From positions 71,492,367 to 71,556,366 of the forward strand of contig OX638133.1 of NCBI GenBank assembly GCA_951804985.1: 64,000 nucleotides of DNA, in the 5' to 3' direction. Of this stretch, positions 25,811 through 37,430 are shown piece by piece. A program made the translations under genes and the position numbers. Position 1 is the stretch's first letter, and each line of letters starts with the position of its first letter. Source of the DNA: Dryomyza anilis (Eukaryota; Arthropoda; Insecta; Diptera; Dryomyzidae). Below the pieces are notes generated by a model. The model was not told where the DNA came from and searched no databases. It was given only the letters and a program-made list of their open reading frames with translations.

Positions 25811-26338
25811 TTTAAAATGCATAATTTAATTGATACGTTTCCGAATTATTTTTACAAGATAATATTTTTTACCCATTTACACCTAAGCCCAAAAATATGG
25901 AATAAGTTTCTATATATAAATTTCTATATAAATACAATATGTATTTATTTTTAATAAAAATGTAGTAAAATTTTGCAGAAAATTTATGGAGTAGTTTTCC
26001 AAAAAATAACACAACAACTATTAAAAATAAATACATTTGCTTTTGGACGTAAATTAAATACATATATGTAATTATTATAAGAAAATTGCATTAGTAATTT
26101 CATCTCAAAAAGCTGCACGTTTCCTTTCTTTTTTTTATTAAAAAAAATATGTGTAAAAAAATCAAAATTATTTGAAAAACTAATTAGAATATTCATTGTT
26201 AATTTTTATACTAAAAACTAGTTTTTAAATTTTATAAAAAAATAATTTTATTGCCCTTTTCTAGCGAGCAACGGATATGGTTGTCAATGGCAATTGTTTC
26301 AAACTTTTACGTCAAAAATCACAAAATATAAAATTGAT
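25811..26338 (+). other. 3' flank of the transporter gene with poly(A) signal
   Basis: AATAAA at 25953-25958, about 145 bp after the stop codon, is a plausible cleavage signal. Nothing else is recognised. Confidence 0.5.
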
Positions 26339-26875
26339 ACACTCAAAAAAATCAATGTGACAATTAACGAAATACTTTTTCGTAAACATAAATTTCGTAA
26401 AATATACGATTTATTGTAAATACAACTCAGCATTCGTATATTTTACAAATTGATATTCGTAAAGCAAAAAGAAACTGAAAACATATAAAAAAACAAGAAA
26501 ACAAATTATTTTTTCAACTTCGGCATTTGTTGAAATGTATTGAATTTAATTCGTAAATCAATCGCGTGTGTAATAAATGTGTGTGAAATTATTAATAATA
26601 AGTTGGACGACCATCACGATGTCGAAACATATCCATTTATTACAAGAGGACAAATATATGTGAGAATATAAAAGAGAGACAGTACGAATGTACGAATTAA
26701 ATCGTGGATTATTTCCACAAATGATTTTCGTAAAATATACGAATTTAAACATAAATATATTTCGTAACTTTACGAAAGTTCATTCGTACTATTTACGAAT
26801 GTTTTCGTGGATCAATTTCACGAATATTTTCGTCAAATACACTAACTTTTTCGTGTATTTTATGCATTTGAGTGT
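26339..26875. mobile_element. TTCGTAAAATACACGAA element (family B), intact copy
   Basis: Bounded by ACACTCAAAAAAATC and its inverse CATTTGAGTGT. The interior is largely made of degenerate TTCGTAAAATATACGAA words in both orientations. No clear target duplication is seen. See 5947-7548 for the interrupted relative. Confidence 0.7.
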
Positions 26876-27284
26876 AGAATACGAAATTATGGTAATTGTG
26901 ACAAAGCGCACCATTGTGACCGAATTAAGTTTGTGATTCGTGCCAGAATAGGGCTATTACTGTTATTTGTAAAGTGATATCATTTTGATATATTTTGGTA
27001 TATATTGTCAAAAAAGTAGATGAATATCAGTGTGATTTTCTTAAAAATATTACATTTTATACAGAAACTATATTTTTTGATAGGCATCCGAAAACAATAA
27101 CTATCCTTATTTATAGAATGTTTCTAACTAATCCCAAATTTCATTATAATCCATACAGAATTTTGAAAGTCAGTTTTTTCCAAAACATTTCATTTAGATT
27201 TCCACTCAGCTGAAAAAAAAAACGAATTGCGCCACTCCTGAACAGTTTTCGTTTTGGATATTTTTTTTATTTATTACTTTTCTA

Positions 27285-27452
27285 ATGCCCGTAACTTCAA
27301 CGACTAGATATCTACTGGTGCTTAGTTATCTACCGTGTAAGCAAAATTTCGTAACTTCAACGCATAGTTAAGAAGTAAAAATACCGGATATGTTAGAGAT
27401 ATCTGTTAGTTACGAACACCAATAAATATCTACTCGTTGAAGTTACGGGCAT
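27285..27452. mobile_element. 168-bp palindromic MITE
   Basis: TIRs ATGCCCGTAACTTCAACGA and the inverse TCGTTGAAGTTACGGGCAT are exact over 19 bp; the next bases (TAGATATCTA) are also largely inverted. No coding capacity. It sits immediately outside the errantivirus 3' LTR. Confidence 0.8.
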
Positions 27453-27454
27453 AA

Positions 27455-27840
27455 GGGTTGTCCCGTTGGAATTTCGAACAAGTGCTTAAATTGGGAATAT
27501 ACGATATAATCACAAAAAATAACTTCATTTTTATTTAAAAATATAATACGATTCTTAAAATACTTAAGATACTTTATCTTAAAAACTGAACTTAAATTTA
27601 AAACAATTAAAATTAATGTTGCGACTGCAAATCAGAACTGAACTTGATCTTGGATTACAGTTGTTATTAATAGTGGCTATGTTATTTACAATATTCATTA
27701 GTCTTTATGTGCAACGTATGTTTTACTCGAAAACAATTGTTTATTAATTATTAAGAATAATGGAAACTTTCACTGTTTATGATTCAGCTGATTACAAATG
27801 GTGTCAGGTATCATACTAATATCGTAACCAGCTGGATCAT
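27455..27840 (-). repeat. Errantivirus 3' LTR
   Basis: On the minus strand it begins near GTTACGATATTAGTATGATA and shares with 30290-30645 the words CAGCTGAATCATAAACA, ATAGTGGCTATG (complement) and TGACACCA. The 3' edge, near CCAACGGGACAA, is approximate. Confidence 0.65.
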
Positions 27841-29727
27841 TATCCATTATTTTGTTTTTCAATATATTTATTTTTTCTTTTAAATTAAAATTGCTATTAT
27901 TATTATAAAAAATATTATAAATATTGTATATGTTAAGTTATGTTTGATGTGACTATGAAATATTACTTCTTTAATTTATTTTATGCTTTCTAATTGATTG
28001 TTATGCACATCCACCAATTCCAATTTTACACTTATGTTTTCTAAACTATTATATATATGTAAAATAATATGATCATTATAAATTTTGTTTTCATAATTTT
28101 AAGATATTATCATTAATTTTGATCGAACAATTATTCATATGAGTTACATTATTTCCTTCAATTTTGTATGTAACATTATTATTGATATCTATTATTTCTG
28201 TACTATAAATATTTTTTGTTATTATCATATTTTCTTCTTCAATTATGGTTCTTTCTTTGTTTTTTTTCTCGACTTACATTCTTTATGATTATCATTATTA
28301 TATAGATTTCCTATGCAATTATTTGCTAACTTTAATTTTTTAATATCATTTTTATTTTTATTTTCGTATACCTTATTTCTAAAATATATGTAATTGTCAT
28401 TATTTATAACGCCTTCTTTATGACCTATAGTTGGTATAGAATATATATTTAATCTATTTGCGATTTCATTGGTGAATCTCATTAATATGAATACTATCTT
28501 ATTATTGAGTTCACTCTTCATATATTATAATTTTTCAATTGTTATCCCTAATTTTTCATTATCTTCTTTAAATAAAATGTTTTCCCAAATTCCAATTCTC
28601 ATTATGTTATTCTGTAACTTTTCTTTTTAATTCATTAATAAATTAATATCCTTGCTGTTTTGCAAATATTCTAAATTTTTAATTATTTTAAGTTGTTTTT
28701 TATCTGACAAATTTTTTGTAGTATTTCTTTATCCCTTGATTCTTATCAACTGCCCTAGTAGAAATTTGCCCGATGCGCCATCGGGAAATGATCGGGTTTT
28801 CGTTGGGTAAGCCCTATTAGAGAAAATATGATCATTGCCTTTGCATGCCCTTATCATGCTTACCATAGCAGGGTTTATATTATCTAAACAGTTAATGTTC
28901 CCGATCATAGCTACATTATTTGTTCCTCATAATGAAATTAGCATCAGACAATGATCGAGATTTAATGAGAGAAACCCTATTATGCTTGGGCTCTGACACG
29001 GTAATTGTCGGGTAAATAATAAAATGGGGAATTGCCCGATCAGTACATGATCATGGCCTGAGATCAGTACATGATCAGGACACTGCGTTACAAGGATATT
29101 ATGGGCCTCGTCATAACCCGATCATCTCAAATAATGACATGATCACTTCATGACCATGGCCCTATCAAAATTTATACTAGGGTGCCTTGTTAAATTGATT
29201 TAACTGTTTTTGAAGATTATTATTTATTGTAATTTATTTATTTAGGCTTTCTATTAAATTATGATTACACTGATCAATGATTTCTAAATGATTTTCTAGT
29301 TTCTAGTTTTATTTTGTCATCCTCGTCTATATTTCCAAAAATAAATTTTATTGCTTTACCTCCAATATTAATTAATGCTCTTTTCGTTCTTTTTGTTTTA
29401 TTTATTGGTGTTATACTTCTTATTTAACGGGTTGCTAAATTTAGCGAATTTTGCAAAATTTTAGTTGATACATTATCATTGAATAAATCATTATATAGTG
29501 TTATAGAATTATTTATGTTTTTAATTCATACGAAATTAATCATACGAAAATGATTCTAAATTTATTAAATGAATTACTTTATCATAAATTTTAATGAAAT
29601 TTATTCTTCCTTGTTTTATGATCATATAACCTGCATCGTTATTCACCTGCTCTATTCTGATTTGTGAGATTCCTAATGTTATTATATTAATTATAATTAT
29701 TATTTTTATTATTTTAAATGTAGTCAT
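27841..29727 (-). pseudogene. Errantivirus env remnant
   Basis: The first 192 nt (29727-29536) encode a Met start and a hydrophobic signal peptide of about 20 residues, followed by a polar domain. Near 29375-29390 there is a furin-type RTKR site followed by a Gly/Ile-rich fusion-peptide-like stretch, as in F-like errantivirus envelope proteins. A further open piece lies at 28521-28243. Frameshifts, stops and the MITE at 28752-29182 destroy it. In the living family this protein mediates membrane fusion; this copy cannot. Confidence 0.7.
28752..29182. mobile_element. MITE family D, copy 2 (inside errantivirus env)
   Basis: Bounded by CCCTAGTAGAAATTTGCC and AAAATTTATACTAGGG, with TG on both outer sides (2-bp duplication). 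Words shared with copy 1 include CGATGCGCCATCGGGAAAT, ATCATGCT..ACCATAGCAGGG and GACATGATCACTTCATGA. Confidence 0.8.
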
Positions 29728-29892
29728 CTGAAAGTAAAAATATTTTTAATTCTTTAATTTGGATTTTGATATTTATATATTCTTTTGAATTGATTTTTAT
29801 CTATCTTTTTATTATTTACTCTATATTAGTTATTAGCTTTTTAACATTAACTCTTTTATAATTTTGTGCAATATTTTTAGTTGTTCTTACTA

Positions 29893-30085
29893 GGCATGTG
29901 TGTAGTACCATTTTTTTACCGTTACTCAAAAGTAACGGTGACAGGCTGTTACCAAAATACTGAAGTAGCAGTGATTGCTACTTTGATATCTTTGTTGTGA
30001 ATATTCGCAATAACAGGCAAATACCAATCACTGTAGTTATTATTCGAACGAAAAAGAACAGCCTGTTATAGATATACTCCAGTAA
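29893..30085. repeat. AACAGGC-rich short block (probable MITE)
   Basis: GTAACGG/CCGTTAC and AACAGGC/GCCTGTT recur in both orientations over about 190 bp between the integrase and env remnants. No exact termini found. Confidence 0.4.
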
Positions 30086-30289
30086 AGCTTCTATTATTTA
30101 TCGATTATTTATTTAGTATATTTATCTAAAAATGTTAAGACATAAATCCTTTCTGTTGGTTGTTATATATCCATGTGTATTATTTCATTTGGTCTAATGG
30201 CTATAACTGATGTTTCAAATTTTATCTTTTCTGGGTTTCTATCATGTTTCGCTTTTTTAAAAACAATTTTATTTTGAACTCAAAATAAT

Positions 30290-30645
30290 TTTATAACAAA
30301 AAATATATTTCTTTTTATATTCTTTATTTTATTTTTACTTTACAACTGACACTTAACTTGAACTAGTTATTAATGTTGGACAGTAATGAACAGAACGAAA
30401 CTTGAATTGGATTGGAGTTAGTATTTATAGTGGTTATGTTGTTTACAATATGTTTTGTGTATCGTATGTTTCTATGCATTATGTTTCATTCTTCTGAAAC
30501 CAATGTTTATATTTAATTGTTTATTTTTAATTGTTTATTTTTTATGTTTATTGGTTATTAAGAACAAATGGTAAGTTCCATTGTTTATGATTCAGCTGAT
30601 ATTAAATTTTGGTGTCAGATATCATACTGTTATCGTAACTATACC
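30290..30645 (-). repeat. Solo LTR inserted in the integrase
   Basis: Begins on the minus strand with AGTTACGATAACAGTATGAT and matches the LTR at 27455-27840 in many words (CAGCTGA..TCATAAACA, CATAACCACTAT, TGACACC). The coding sequence of the integrase zinc finger continues on both sides, so this is a later insertion reduced to one LTR, not the element's own end. Confidence 0.65.
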
Positions 30646-30797
30646 TCACAATTTTTTATATATATTCTAATAATTTCTCTTAATTTTAAATAATAAAATA
30701 TCTTTGTATTTTTAACAATGTTTCATATATTCATCTGTGATTGTAACTTCTATGTGTTTCTTCAATTTTTTCCAATGCTTCATTAAATGTTATTACT

Positions 30798-31126
30798 GGG
30801 TTTTTCAACAGGGACGCTACAAAAGTAGAGCGACAGGGACAGCAAACGACATATTTCTTGTCGCTCTTTTGACATTTCTCTTCAGTAAGGTTTGCCATTT
30901 CATGATGGAAAGATATACGAATTCGAATTTCGGTAGCAAATTTTAATAATTTCGACTCGTTGTTGGCTCGTATATCTTTCCATCATGAAATAGCAAACCT
31001 TACTGAAGAGAAATGTCAAAAAAGCGGCAAGAAACATGGCGTCGTTTGCTGTCCCTGCTACTTTTGTAGCGTCCCTGTTGAAAAACCCTTGAAAAAAACT
31101 TTTGTAGCGCTCTTATTGAAAAACCC
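30798..31126. mobile_element. Foldback derived from the 9121-9722 transposon family
   Basis: 30798-31088 is a near-perfect palindrome: GGGTTTTTCAACAGGGACGC runs to TTCGACTCG and back to GCGTCCCTGTTGAAAAACCC. Each arm (about 130 bp) matches the right-hand end of the element at 9121-9722. A second terminus (GTAGCGCTCTTATTGAAAAA) follows to 31126. Confidence 0.8.
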
Positions 31127-31313
31127 TTTATATCTAATTTCATTGTTAATCATCTCACTAATTTCATTTGATTTTGATTACTAAATAATTCAACGTATTT
31201 TTCTTGTAATTTATTGATTTTCTTGTATTTTATTACTTTTCTTGTAAAATATACACTCCTGAATTTGGTAAAAATTCTTTTAAAATATTTAAATCTAATT
31301 CATTTATATTTAT

Positions 31314-32400
31314 TATGTGTATTATTAACAAGACATCTGCACAAGTGCATTTGAAACCCACTTCAAGACATGCACTTCGTTTCAAAACATTTACTGTCGT
31401 CAACTCTATGATTGAAAATCAAATGAATATTTTGCTCACAACAACAAAGCATCAAGTACTGTCAAAACAAAACAAACACACAAGCAAAACAAAACTGCAG
31501 TAAAGTTGTCTTTGATGATGTGCAATTAAAAGTGAAATACTGAAATGATCTTCTTATGACACCGAGTACTTAGTGCAATTTACATTTCTTTTTATCATGC
31601 TTACTCTAAGGAATTTTCATTAATATTGAAATATAAAAAATTCAAAAGGTATAAAACAATAATATAATATTTTGTATTAAGTTTTTAATTTATCGAACAC
31701 CATTTTTTTATTATTTAATTCAACATTTTAATAAGTAAAGTTAATTACATTTTCAAAACTTTACATTGAATTTTTTAAAATTTAATAAGAAACGACAATG
31801 TTATGATCGATCAAATCGACCCCTATAAATAATAAAAAGTTTTACGAAGTCATTCCATCGCAAATTCGATCAAATAAAATAATTTTTTATATTTAAATCT
31901 CTTGGATTTAGGTATTTAACGGTATCTAGAAATGTATTGGTATTTTTTTTTTTATTTTTTCGGACAACTATCCCCTGAGTTACTGTGGTTCAAAGTTACA
32001 ATTTCAAATACATTTGTTTTAAGTGCAACATACTCCAATTAGATCCCAAATTTGTATTTTGCTCTATTTTAGAAATTTCTTAACAATTTGGGTAAAAAAC
32101 ATAGTTGCAACTTTTACACTGCGGGAAAGTGTGAACCCTGATTCGAAGCATGTTCAGCAACAGTGTTGTCGTTTAATTTTGTTTTTCAAAAATTGAATGT
32201 TTTAAATGGTTTTGACAGTACTTGACACCAATGAAACAAATACTGCAGTGATGTAAAGTCGCTCAGAGAGACTTCACCATAAAACTGTCGACTGTCATTT
32301 GCCTAATGAATTCAAAACTGTAGAGTGCAGTAGTGAAAATTTGCAGAGATAACTTCAGAACCATTTGTGCAGTTGTCTATATTAACATTCTTGTTTTATT
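31314..32400. mobile_element. TIR element inserted in the errantivirus pol region
   Basis: The left side (CATCTGCACAAGTGCATTTGAA) and the inverse of the right side (ACAACTGCACAAATGG) are related, and TCAAGTACTGTCAAAAC near 31450 is inverted near 32215. RNase H remnants lie to the right and integrase remnants to the left. No coding capacity is recognised; edges are approximate. Confidence 0.45.
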
Positions 32401-32449
32401 ATAGTTTGTTCTTATTTCACGAAGACTTATTTTTTTTTATTTCTATGCA

Positions 32450-33990
32450 TATCTGATGTTAATAAACGTTTAGACTTAACTGCGAAATTGGTATATGATC
32501 TTCTACTTCTTCTACACCGCTATGTATTTTTGCTATGTTAGACTCTTGGTCTTCATTTTTATCATTATTTTCAATATTTTCATTATTTTCACTTTCATCA
32601 CCATTTTCATCATCAATATCCTGTGGGTTTATTTCAATTCTACTTAAAAAGTCTGCTACTTTGTATTCATTTGCTGTAACATACTCTATTTTATAATCGT
32701 GTTCGCTTTTCCATCGTATAAATTTCGAATCCGATTGATTTATTGAGTGTAACGAAACTAAAGGTCTATGGTCTGTATGTATCGTAAATCTTCTTCCAAA
32801 AATATAAGGGCTAAAGTTAAAGTTTTTCTATTGTAATATAATTTCTTTCGTGATTATGCAATGTTCGACTCACAAAACTTATTGGACTGTTTTCTTGACT
32901 TAATACTGCTCCTATACCATAATTACTTGCATCTGTTGTAACTATAAATTTCTTTTTAAAACTGATTCTATATATTCATTATTATTAATATCAATTTTAA
33001 TTCATTTTTTTAAAATATTTTGTCATTGGTTGTGTTTTCTTTGAAAGATCTTTTATAATTGAAATGATTTTATATCTTTTTCTATTTTCGGTACTTTTAT
33101 TTTATTTATCGCCATTATCTTCTTTTGTTATTATGTGTCCTATAAATGATGTTTCTTTTGCTGAAAAATTTACATTTGTCAATCTGTATTTTTTAAATTA
33201 AATTTCCTCAATCTCTCAAATATTTTATTTATTGAATTGATATACTCTTGAATCGATGTACTGAATATTAATATATCATCTATATATACTACGCAAATTT
33301 TACCAATTATTCCATCCAAGACGTAGTTTATCATTCTTTGAAATGTTGCTGGTGCGTTCTTTAATCCAAACGGCATTTTTATAAATTCATAATATCCGGT
33401 TGGTGTCGAAAAGTCTGTTTTACGCAAATCTTCTTTATCTACTAAAATTTGATGAAATCCTTTTGCTAAATCTAATGTTGGAAAATACTGTGTTCTTCCT
33501 AACTTGTCAAATATATCTTCGCTATTTGGTATTGGGAATTTAAATACTATCGTTATTTCATTTAATTTTCTGTAATTATTTTAATCTCCATTTTTTAACT
33601 CCTGAATTATTTAATTTGTCCGTATAATGCATCCATAATAGTGCATTATACGGATTTTTACTTTTCGTTATTATTCCTTGAATTTCTGAGTACCTATTAT
33701 ATTATACTATAGATTGGTCTTAAATGACTCGTGTATATTTTATGTGTTACCTCTGCCATACTTGTTACAATGTCGTCCTCTTTAAAAAATAAATCTTTGT
33801 TACTTGGTAAAGTTTTTCTAATTCTCTTCATTATTTAAATAGTAGTTCATTAAATCATTTTTAATTATTTCTTTTACTTCTGTGTTTATTATAACTTCAA
33901 CCTGTATCGGTTTTTTACCAATTCGATTTTTACCTTTTGTAGAATCCTTTTTTATTATAGTTTTTTGATTAATCCTTTCAGTATGAGAAT
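32450..33990 (-). pseudogene. Errantivirus reverse transcriptase / RNase H remnant
   Basis: 33427-33179 is open and contains the palm region with FGLKNAPATFQRM and the catalytic YIDD box. RNase H words follow: [16 protein letters not shown] near 32950-32900, [10 protein letters not shown] near 32860 and YKVADFLSRIEINPQD near 32690-32640. Frameshifts separate the pieces. The family copies the RNA genome into DNA; this copy is inactive. Confidence 0.8.
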
Positions 33991-33999
33991 CATTTTGTG

Positions 34000-34520
34000 A
34001 AATCTGTTGAATATTATTATTCTTTTTAACTACTTTTGTCTTAGTATAAGATTTTTTGTAGCTTGTACAATCTCCTTAGACTTTGATTCGATTACACTAT
34101 TTTTATTTTCCATTTGTAACTTCTTTTCTAATTATTACTGTTTGTAATTTTAGTTCATCATTATTTATTATCAAAGTATGTTTTAAATACGAAATATCTG
34201 CGTTTATTAATTTATTAATATATTGTTACCTATTATTTGAACGTAAGTCTTATTTAATATTTTTGTTCTTAAAAATTCCATTGTTGCATCTTTTTGACTT
34301 AAATTCTTCTGGTAATTGTGTTATTATTTTAGTATCAATTATTTGACTATTATTAATTGTCATTCATGGTATTTTTTTTTTTAATTTTAACTCTACTTCA
34401 CTTGGAAATGCATCATTATTCAATATCGAGGTTGCGGCTCCTGTTTCTACTAAAAGTGTTAATTTTATATTAAATATATGAACATTTATACATGGAAATA
34501 ATTTTCCGAGGCGTTACTTC
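34000..34520 (-). pseudogene. Errantivirus protease remnant
   Basis: The minus-strand frame near 34480-34430 reads LTLLVETGAATSILN, an aspartic protease active-site region in which the usual DTGA is ETGA, so the catalytic Asp is lost. Downstream words (IDTKIITQLPEEFK) fit the same domain. Stops are present. Confidence 0.6.
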
Positions 34521-34634
34521 ATAAAGTTCCCCCTATCCTAACCGCCTGTTGTACTTCTTCATTAATATTCTGATTTAATTCTTGATTTCTATGATTTAAT
34601 TCTCTGTTTAATTTTTATTTAGTTTAATTCTCTC

Positions 34635-35013
34635 TACACAGAAAAAATAATCATCGTAAATATAACAACAGATATTAATTGCATTAATTAGTCAATCCAG
34701 CAATGAAATTTTCTAATTTATTGAAAACATTTGCTATTTTTCGTTAAATCAGCAATTCCGTATGCTATGATGAATGATGAATATTTGTACATCAATGCAG
34801 CAAATTAATTAGTTGACGCAGATTCAGCAATTATATTTGCTAAAACTCCGCCGACTAAGCTATTTGATGTACAAATATTCTATTAGCGAACGCAATTGCT
34901 TATATAACGAAGAATAGCAAATGTATTCATTAAATAAGTGAATTTAAATGCTAAATTGATTCATTCAATTAATATCGGTTGCTATATTTACGTCGAGTAT
35001 TTTTTTCTGTGTA
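34635..35013. mobile_element. MITE family A copy 3, intact (inside errantivirus gag)
   Basis: TACACAGAAAAAATAATC at the left and ATTTTTTTCTGTGTA at the right; about 379 bp with inverted arms carrying AATTGCATTAATTAG, AACATTTGCTATTTTTCG and TTAGTTGACGCAG. It supplies the empty site proving the insertion at 715-1880. Confidence 0.8.
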
Positions 35014-35237
35014 CTTCCATTGGTTTAACTCAATTCCTGCCTAATTCTGTTTTACTAATAAATTGTGTTTGTTCATTTCTTCTTGGGTAATTATATCTTT
35101 GGTTATCAAATATTTGTATATTATTTTGATAATTATAATTATTATTGAATTTATTTTCATTGTTATTATTATTAGTTACTAAAGTTATTTATTTGAAAAT
35201 TAATATTTCTTTGATTGAAATTATTAAAAATACCTTG

Positions 35238-36065
35238 TTTGGTGCAAACAATAATGCAAACAAATAATTGAAGTGTTTGAAATATTATTTGCAATACCAA
35301 TTTCAATAATTTGTAGCAAATGCATAAATTATTAATCGAAAACATCTGTAATATTTGTACCAAACTATATAAATTTTCTTTTCTTTTGTTGGAACTACTC
35401 TTGATTACACAAAAGTGTTTCCCATAAATACCTCTATTGCTTCCAAATGGAATCCACATTCCACACAGACAAATGCATACATTGAACATATTTTGTTGTT
35501 ACTCATTTAGCCATGGAGTGAAATTTATAATTCAAAAACTTAGATAAATTCGAATACAAATATTAAACGAATTTTCTGATTAACTGCTTCAAACTTTATG
35601 CTCTCCCATGAGTATTACACATGTTAATTTGTCTGAGTCAAATGTGAGTTCTGGCGATAAATGTTGCACATTGCGTGAGGTTCGCCACAACACTAAAAAC
35701 GTCATGATTACCTTCGTAAATACTCGGGAAAATACTTCCTCTCAAACAAGTGTTTTGAGCAAACACTTCAAACAATTATTATTTGAGGCAATTAACAAGT
35801 GTTTGTTCCAAAGAATAATTAAAAATTACTATTTAAGACAAATAGATGCAGTAGTTAACAGAGGTAATGAATGTGTTTAGGAGGAATAATTAATTGAACA
35901 CTTACAAAGTGTTTAATGTAAACAATTAAAGTGTTTACGACAAATAAAATAATATATGTTATACTTATAATTTGAAGTGTTTGCTGGAAACAGTAATTAT
36001 TTATGGCAAAATATATAAAATTATAAGTCTTAAGTGGAAACATTAAGTTCTCACTACAAATATTT
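35238..36065. repeat. CAAACACTT-saturated block inserted in errantivirus gag
   Basis: AAGTGTTTG/CAAACACTT words occur more than ten times in both orientations over about 830 bp, with gag-like Asn-rich coding on both sides. Probably a MITE; exact ends not determined. Confidence 0.5.
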
Positions 36066-36731
36066 GATTGTTAACGGCATTGTTAATTCGTAAATAATTC
36101 TTTTTTGTGTGTAATTATTTGAATTATTACTCCTATTATTTTGAATTCTTTTTTGTGTGTAATTATTTGAATTATTACTCCTATTATTTTGAATTTTATT
36201 TTTGTTATCATATTCTCTTGTCCAGTGAAATTCTTTCAATTTTATATTTGCATTATATACTTTTTTATGTTAGCATTAATTATTATGAGCTAGCATTTAC
36301 TGGAATTTTTTTACTAAAAATTTGTTTAGCATTCTGTTTTCATTATTCGACTTTCAGGCTTTTCTATTTCTAAACAACATTTCCAATTCAATCTATTCAA
36401 TATGTTATAATATTTCTCATATACTTGTTTGATGATTTTTTGATAGATTTATATTGTATTTTATGTGCATGTTCAAAAATACTTTACTAATACATTCCTA
36501 ATTATGTTGTATTCTTCTGGATCTCCTGCCATCAAAATAGCATTTAAAACATTTCCCACTATTCTCCGTTTAATTTCATCCAAATGTTCCAAATGTTTTC
36601 TCCAAATGTTACAATATTTTGTAAAATATATTCACTTTTTGATTTATTTACTTGATTACATATTTAGAAGTCTTTATTACCATTTTTTTTTTAATCAAAT
36701 ATTCTTAAATATATTTCTTTTTAATTAAATT

Positions 36732-36838
36732 CTTATAATATTCTTATTATATTCCTATTATATTCTTATTATATTCTTATTATATTCTTATTATATTCTT
36801 ATTATATATTTATTATATTTTTATTATATTCTTATTCA
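36732..36838. repeat. Microsatellite of the 11-bp unit TATTCTTATTA
   Basis: About nine near-perfect copies in the errantivirus leader/gag region. Confidence 0.8.
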
Positions 36839-37139
36839 ATTTTATTTATGGTTGATCTTGATGTTGATTTTGTCTTTGGTGATCAGTGTATCTTCTCCTG
36901 TATCTGCTTTATTCAACGCTGTAGTTTATCTCCTGTAAATATCCTTCCAAAAATAACCAGATTATTTCCAGATCGTTACTCTTGGGTGAATAATTTATTT
37001 CTTCCTCACCAAAGGGTCTAAATGTTGAACCGTACTGAACTTCACTGTATTCCTTGAATTCTGTTTCCTTGTTGTCGACGGGTATCATCTATTTTTCGAA
37101 AAAAATGATGATTTTTTGTTGCCAAGTGTCTTGCAAATT

Positions 37140-37430
37140 CTTTGGTTTAAAGATTCTTCGAACAATTTACGTTTGTTCTGGATAATTTGCGTTTATCCTT
37201 TCTGAATCTTTGGTAAATTTTATACAGTTCTGTAGATTCGTAAATAAGTACAAATTAAAACTTACAACATTTAGTTTATTAAAAAAAATATTTTCTTCCG
37301 GAGTTTTCACTCCGGATTTCTTTATTATAATATCTTCACTTTATTCACTCAGCTTAATAACTAACTTTGCTGATCAATGTCAGCTTATATAAAATACTAT
37401 ATTGTTTATATTAATTATTCTGGAAGTTTC
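37140..37430 (-). repeat. Possible errantivirus 5' LTR end and leader
   Basis: On the minus strand a TATA-like TTTATATAAGCTGA, then AATAAAG and a hairpin TCCGGAGTGAAAACTCCGGA (37300-37319) resemble an R region with its poly(A) signal. It does not align convincingly with the 3' LTR, so the assignment is weak. Confidence 0.3.

Larger units (their letters stand above)
30110..31310 (-). pseudogene. Errantivirus integrase remnant
   Basis: Pieces in order: about 31310-31140 (end of the RNase H/linker region, NILKEFLPNSGVYILQEK), 30790-30646 (zinc-binding HHCC part, with the spaced HRSYNH and ETLLKIQR words), then 30289-30110 (AKHDRNPEK and the first catalytic Asp region, HMDI, followed by a stop and LTFLDKY). 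It is interrupted by the foldback at 30798-31126 and the solo LTR at 30290-30645. The rest of the catalytic core was not recognised. Confidence 0.7.
34560..36570 (-). pseudogene. Errantivirus gag remnant
   Basis: Words in order include AGDPEEYNIIRNVLVKYF (about 36530-36470), ILNRLNWKCCLEIEKPESR (about 36400-36340), and an Asn/Gln-rich C-terminal part (NNYTQKRIQNNRSNNSNN, then NYPRRNEQTQFISK near 35090-35050). A 46-bp tandem duplication lies at about 36101-36195. Broken by the insertions at 34635-35013 and 35238-36065. Confidence 0.55.
27455..37430 (-). mobile_element. Degraded errantivirus (gypsy-type endogenous retrovirus of insects)
   Basis: On the minus strand from high to low coordinates the order is leader, gag, protease, RT, RNase H, integrase, env and LTR, the errantivirus order. 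All frames carry stops and frameshifts, so the copy is dead. Later insertions break it at 28752-29182 (MITE D), 29893-30085 (AACAGGC-rich block), 30290-30645 (solo LTR), 30798-31126 (foldback), 31314-32400 (TIR element), 34635-35013 (MITE A) and 35238-36065 (CAAACACTT-rich block). Order and frame resume after each. The 3' LTR is identified by its solo copy; a matching 5' LTR was not confirmed. Confidence 0.85.

Noticed and set aside
31315..31503. 62-codon frame
   Set aside because: It falls at the end of a TIR-bounded insertion and has no recognisable domain or codon bias.
35608..35880. 90-codon frame
   Set aside because: It lies in the CAAACACTT-saturated block inserted in errantivirus gag; no domain is seen.
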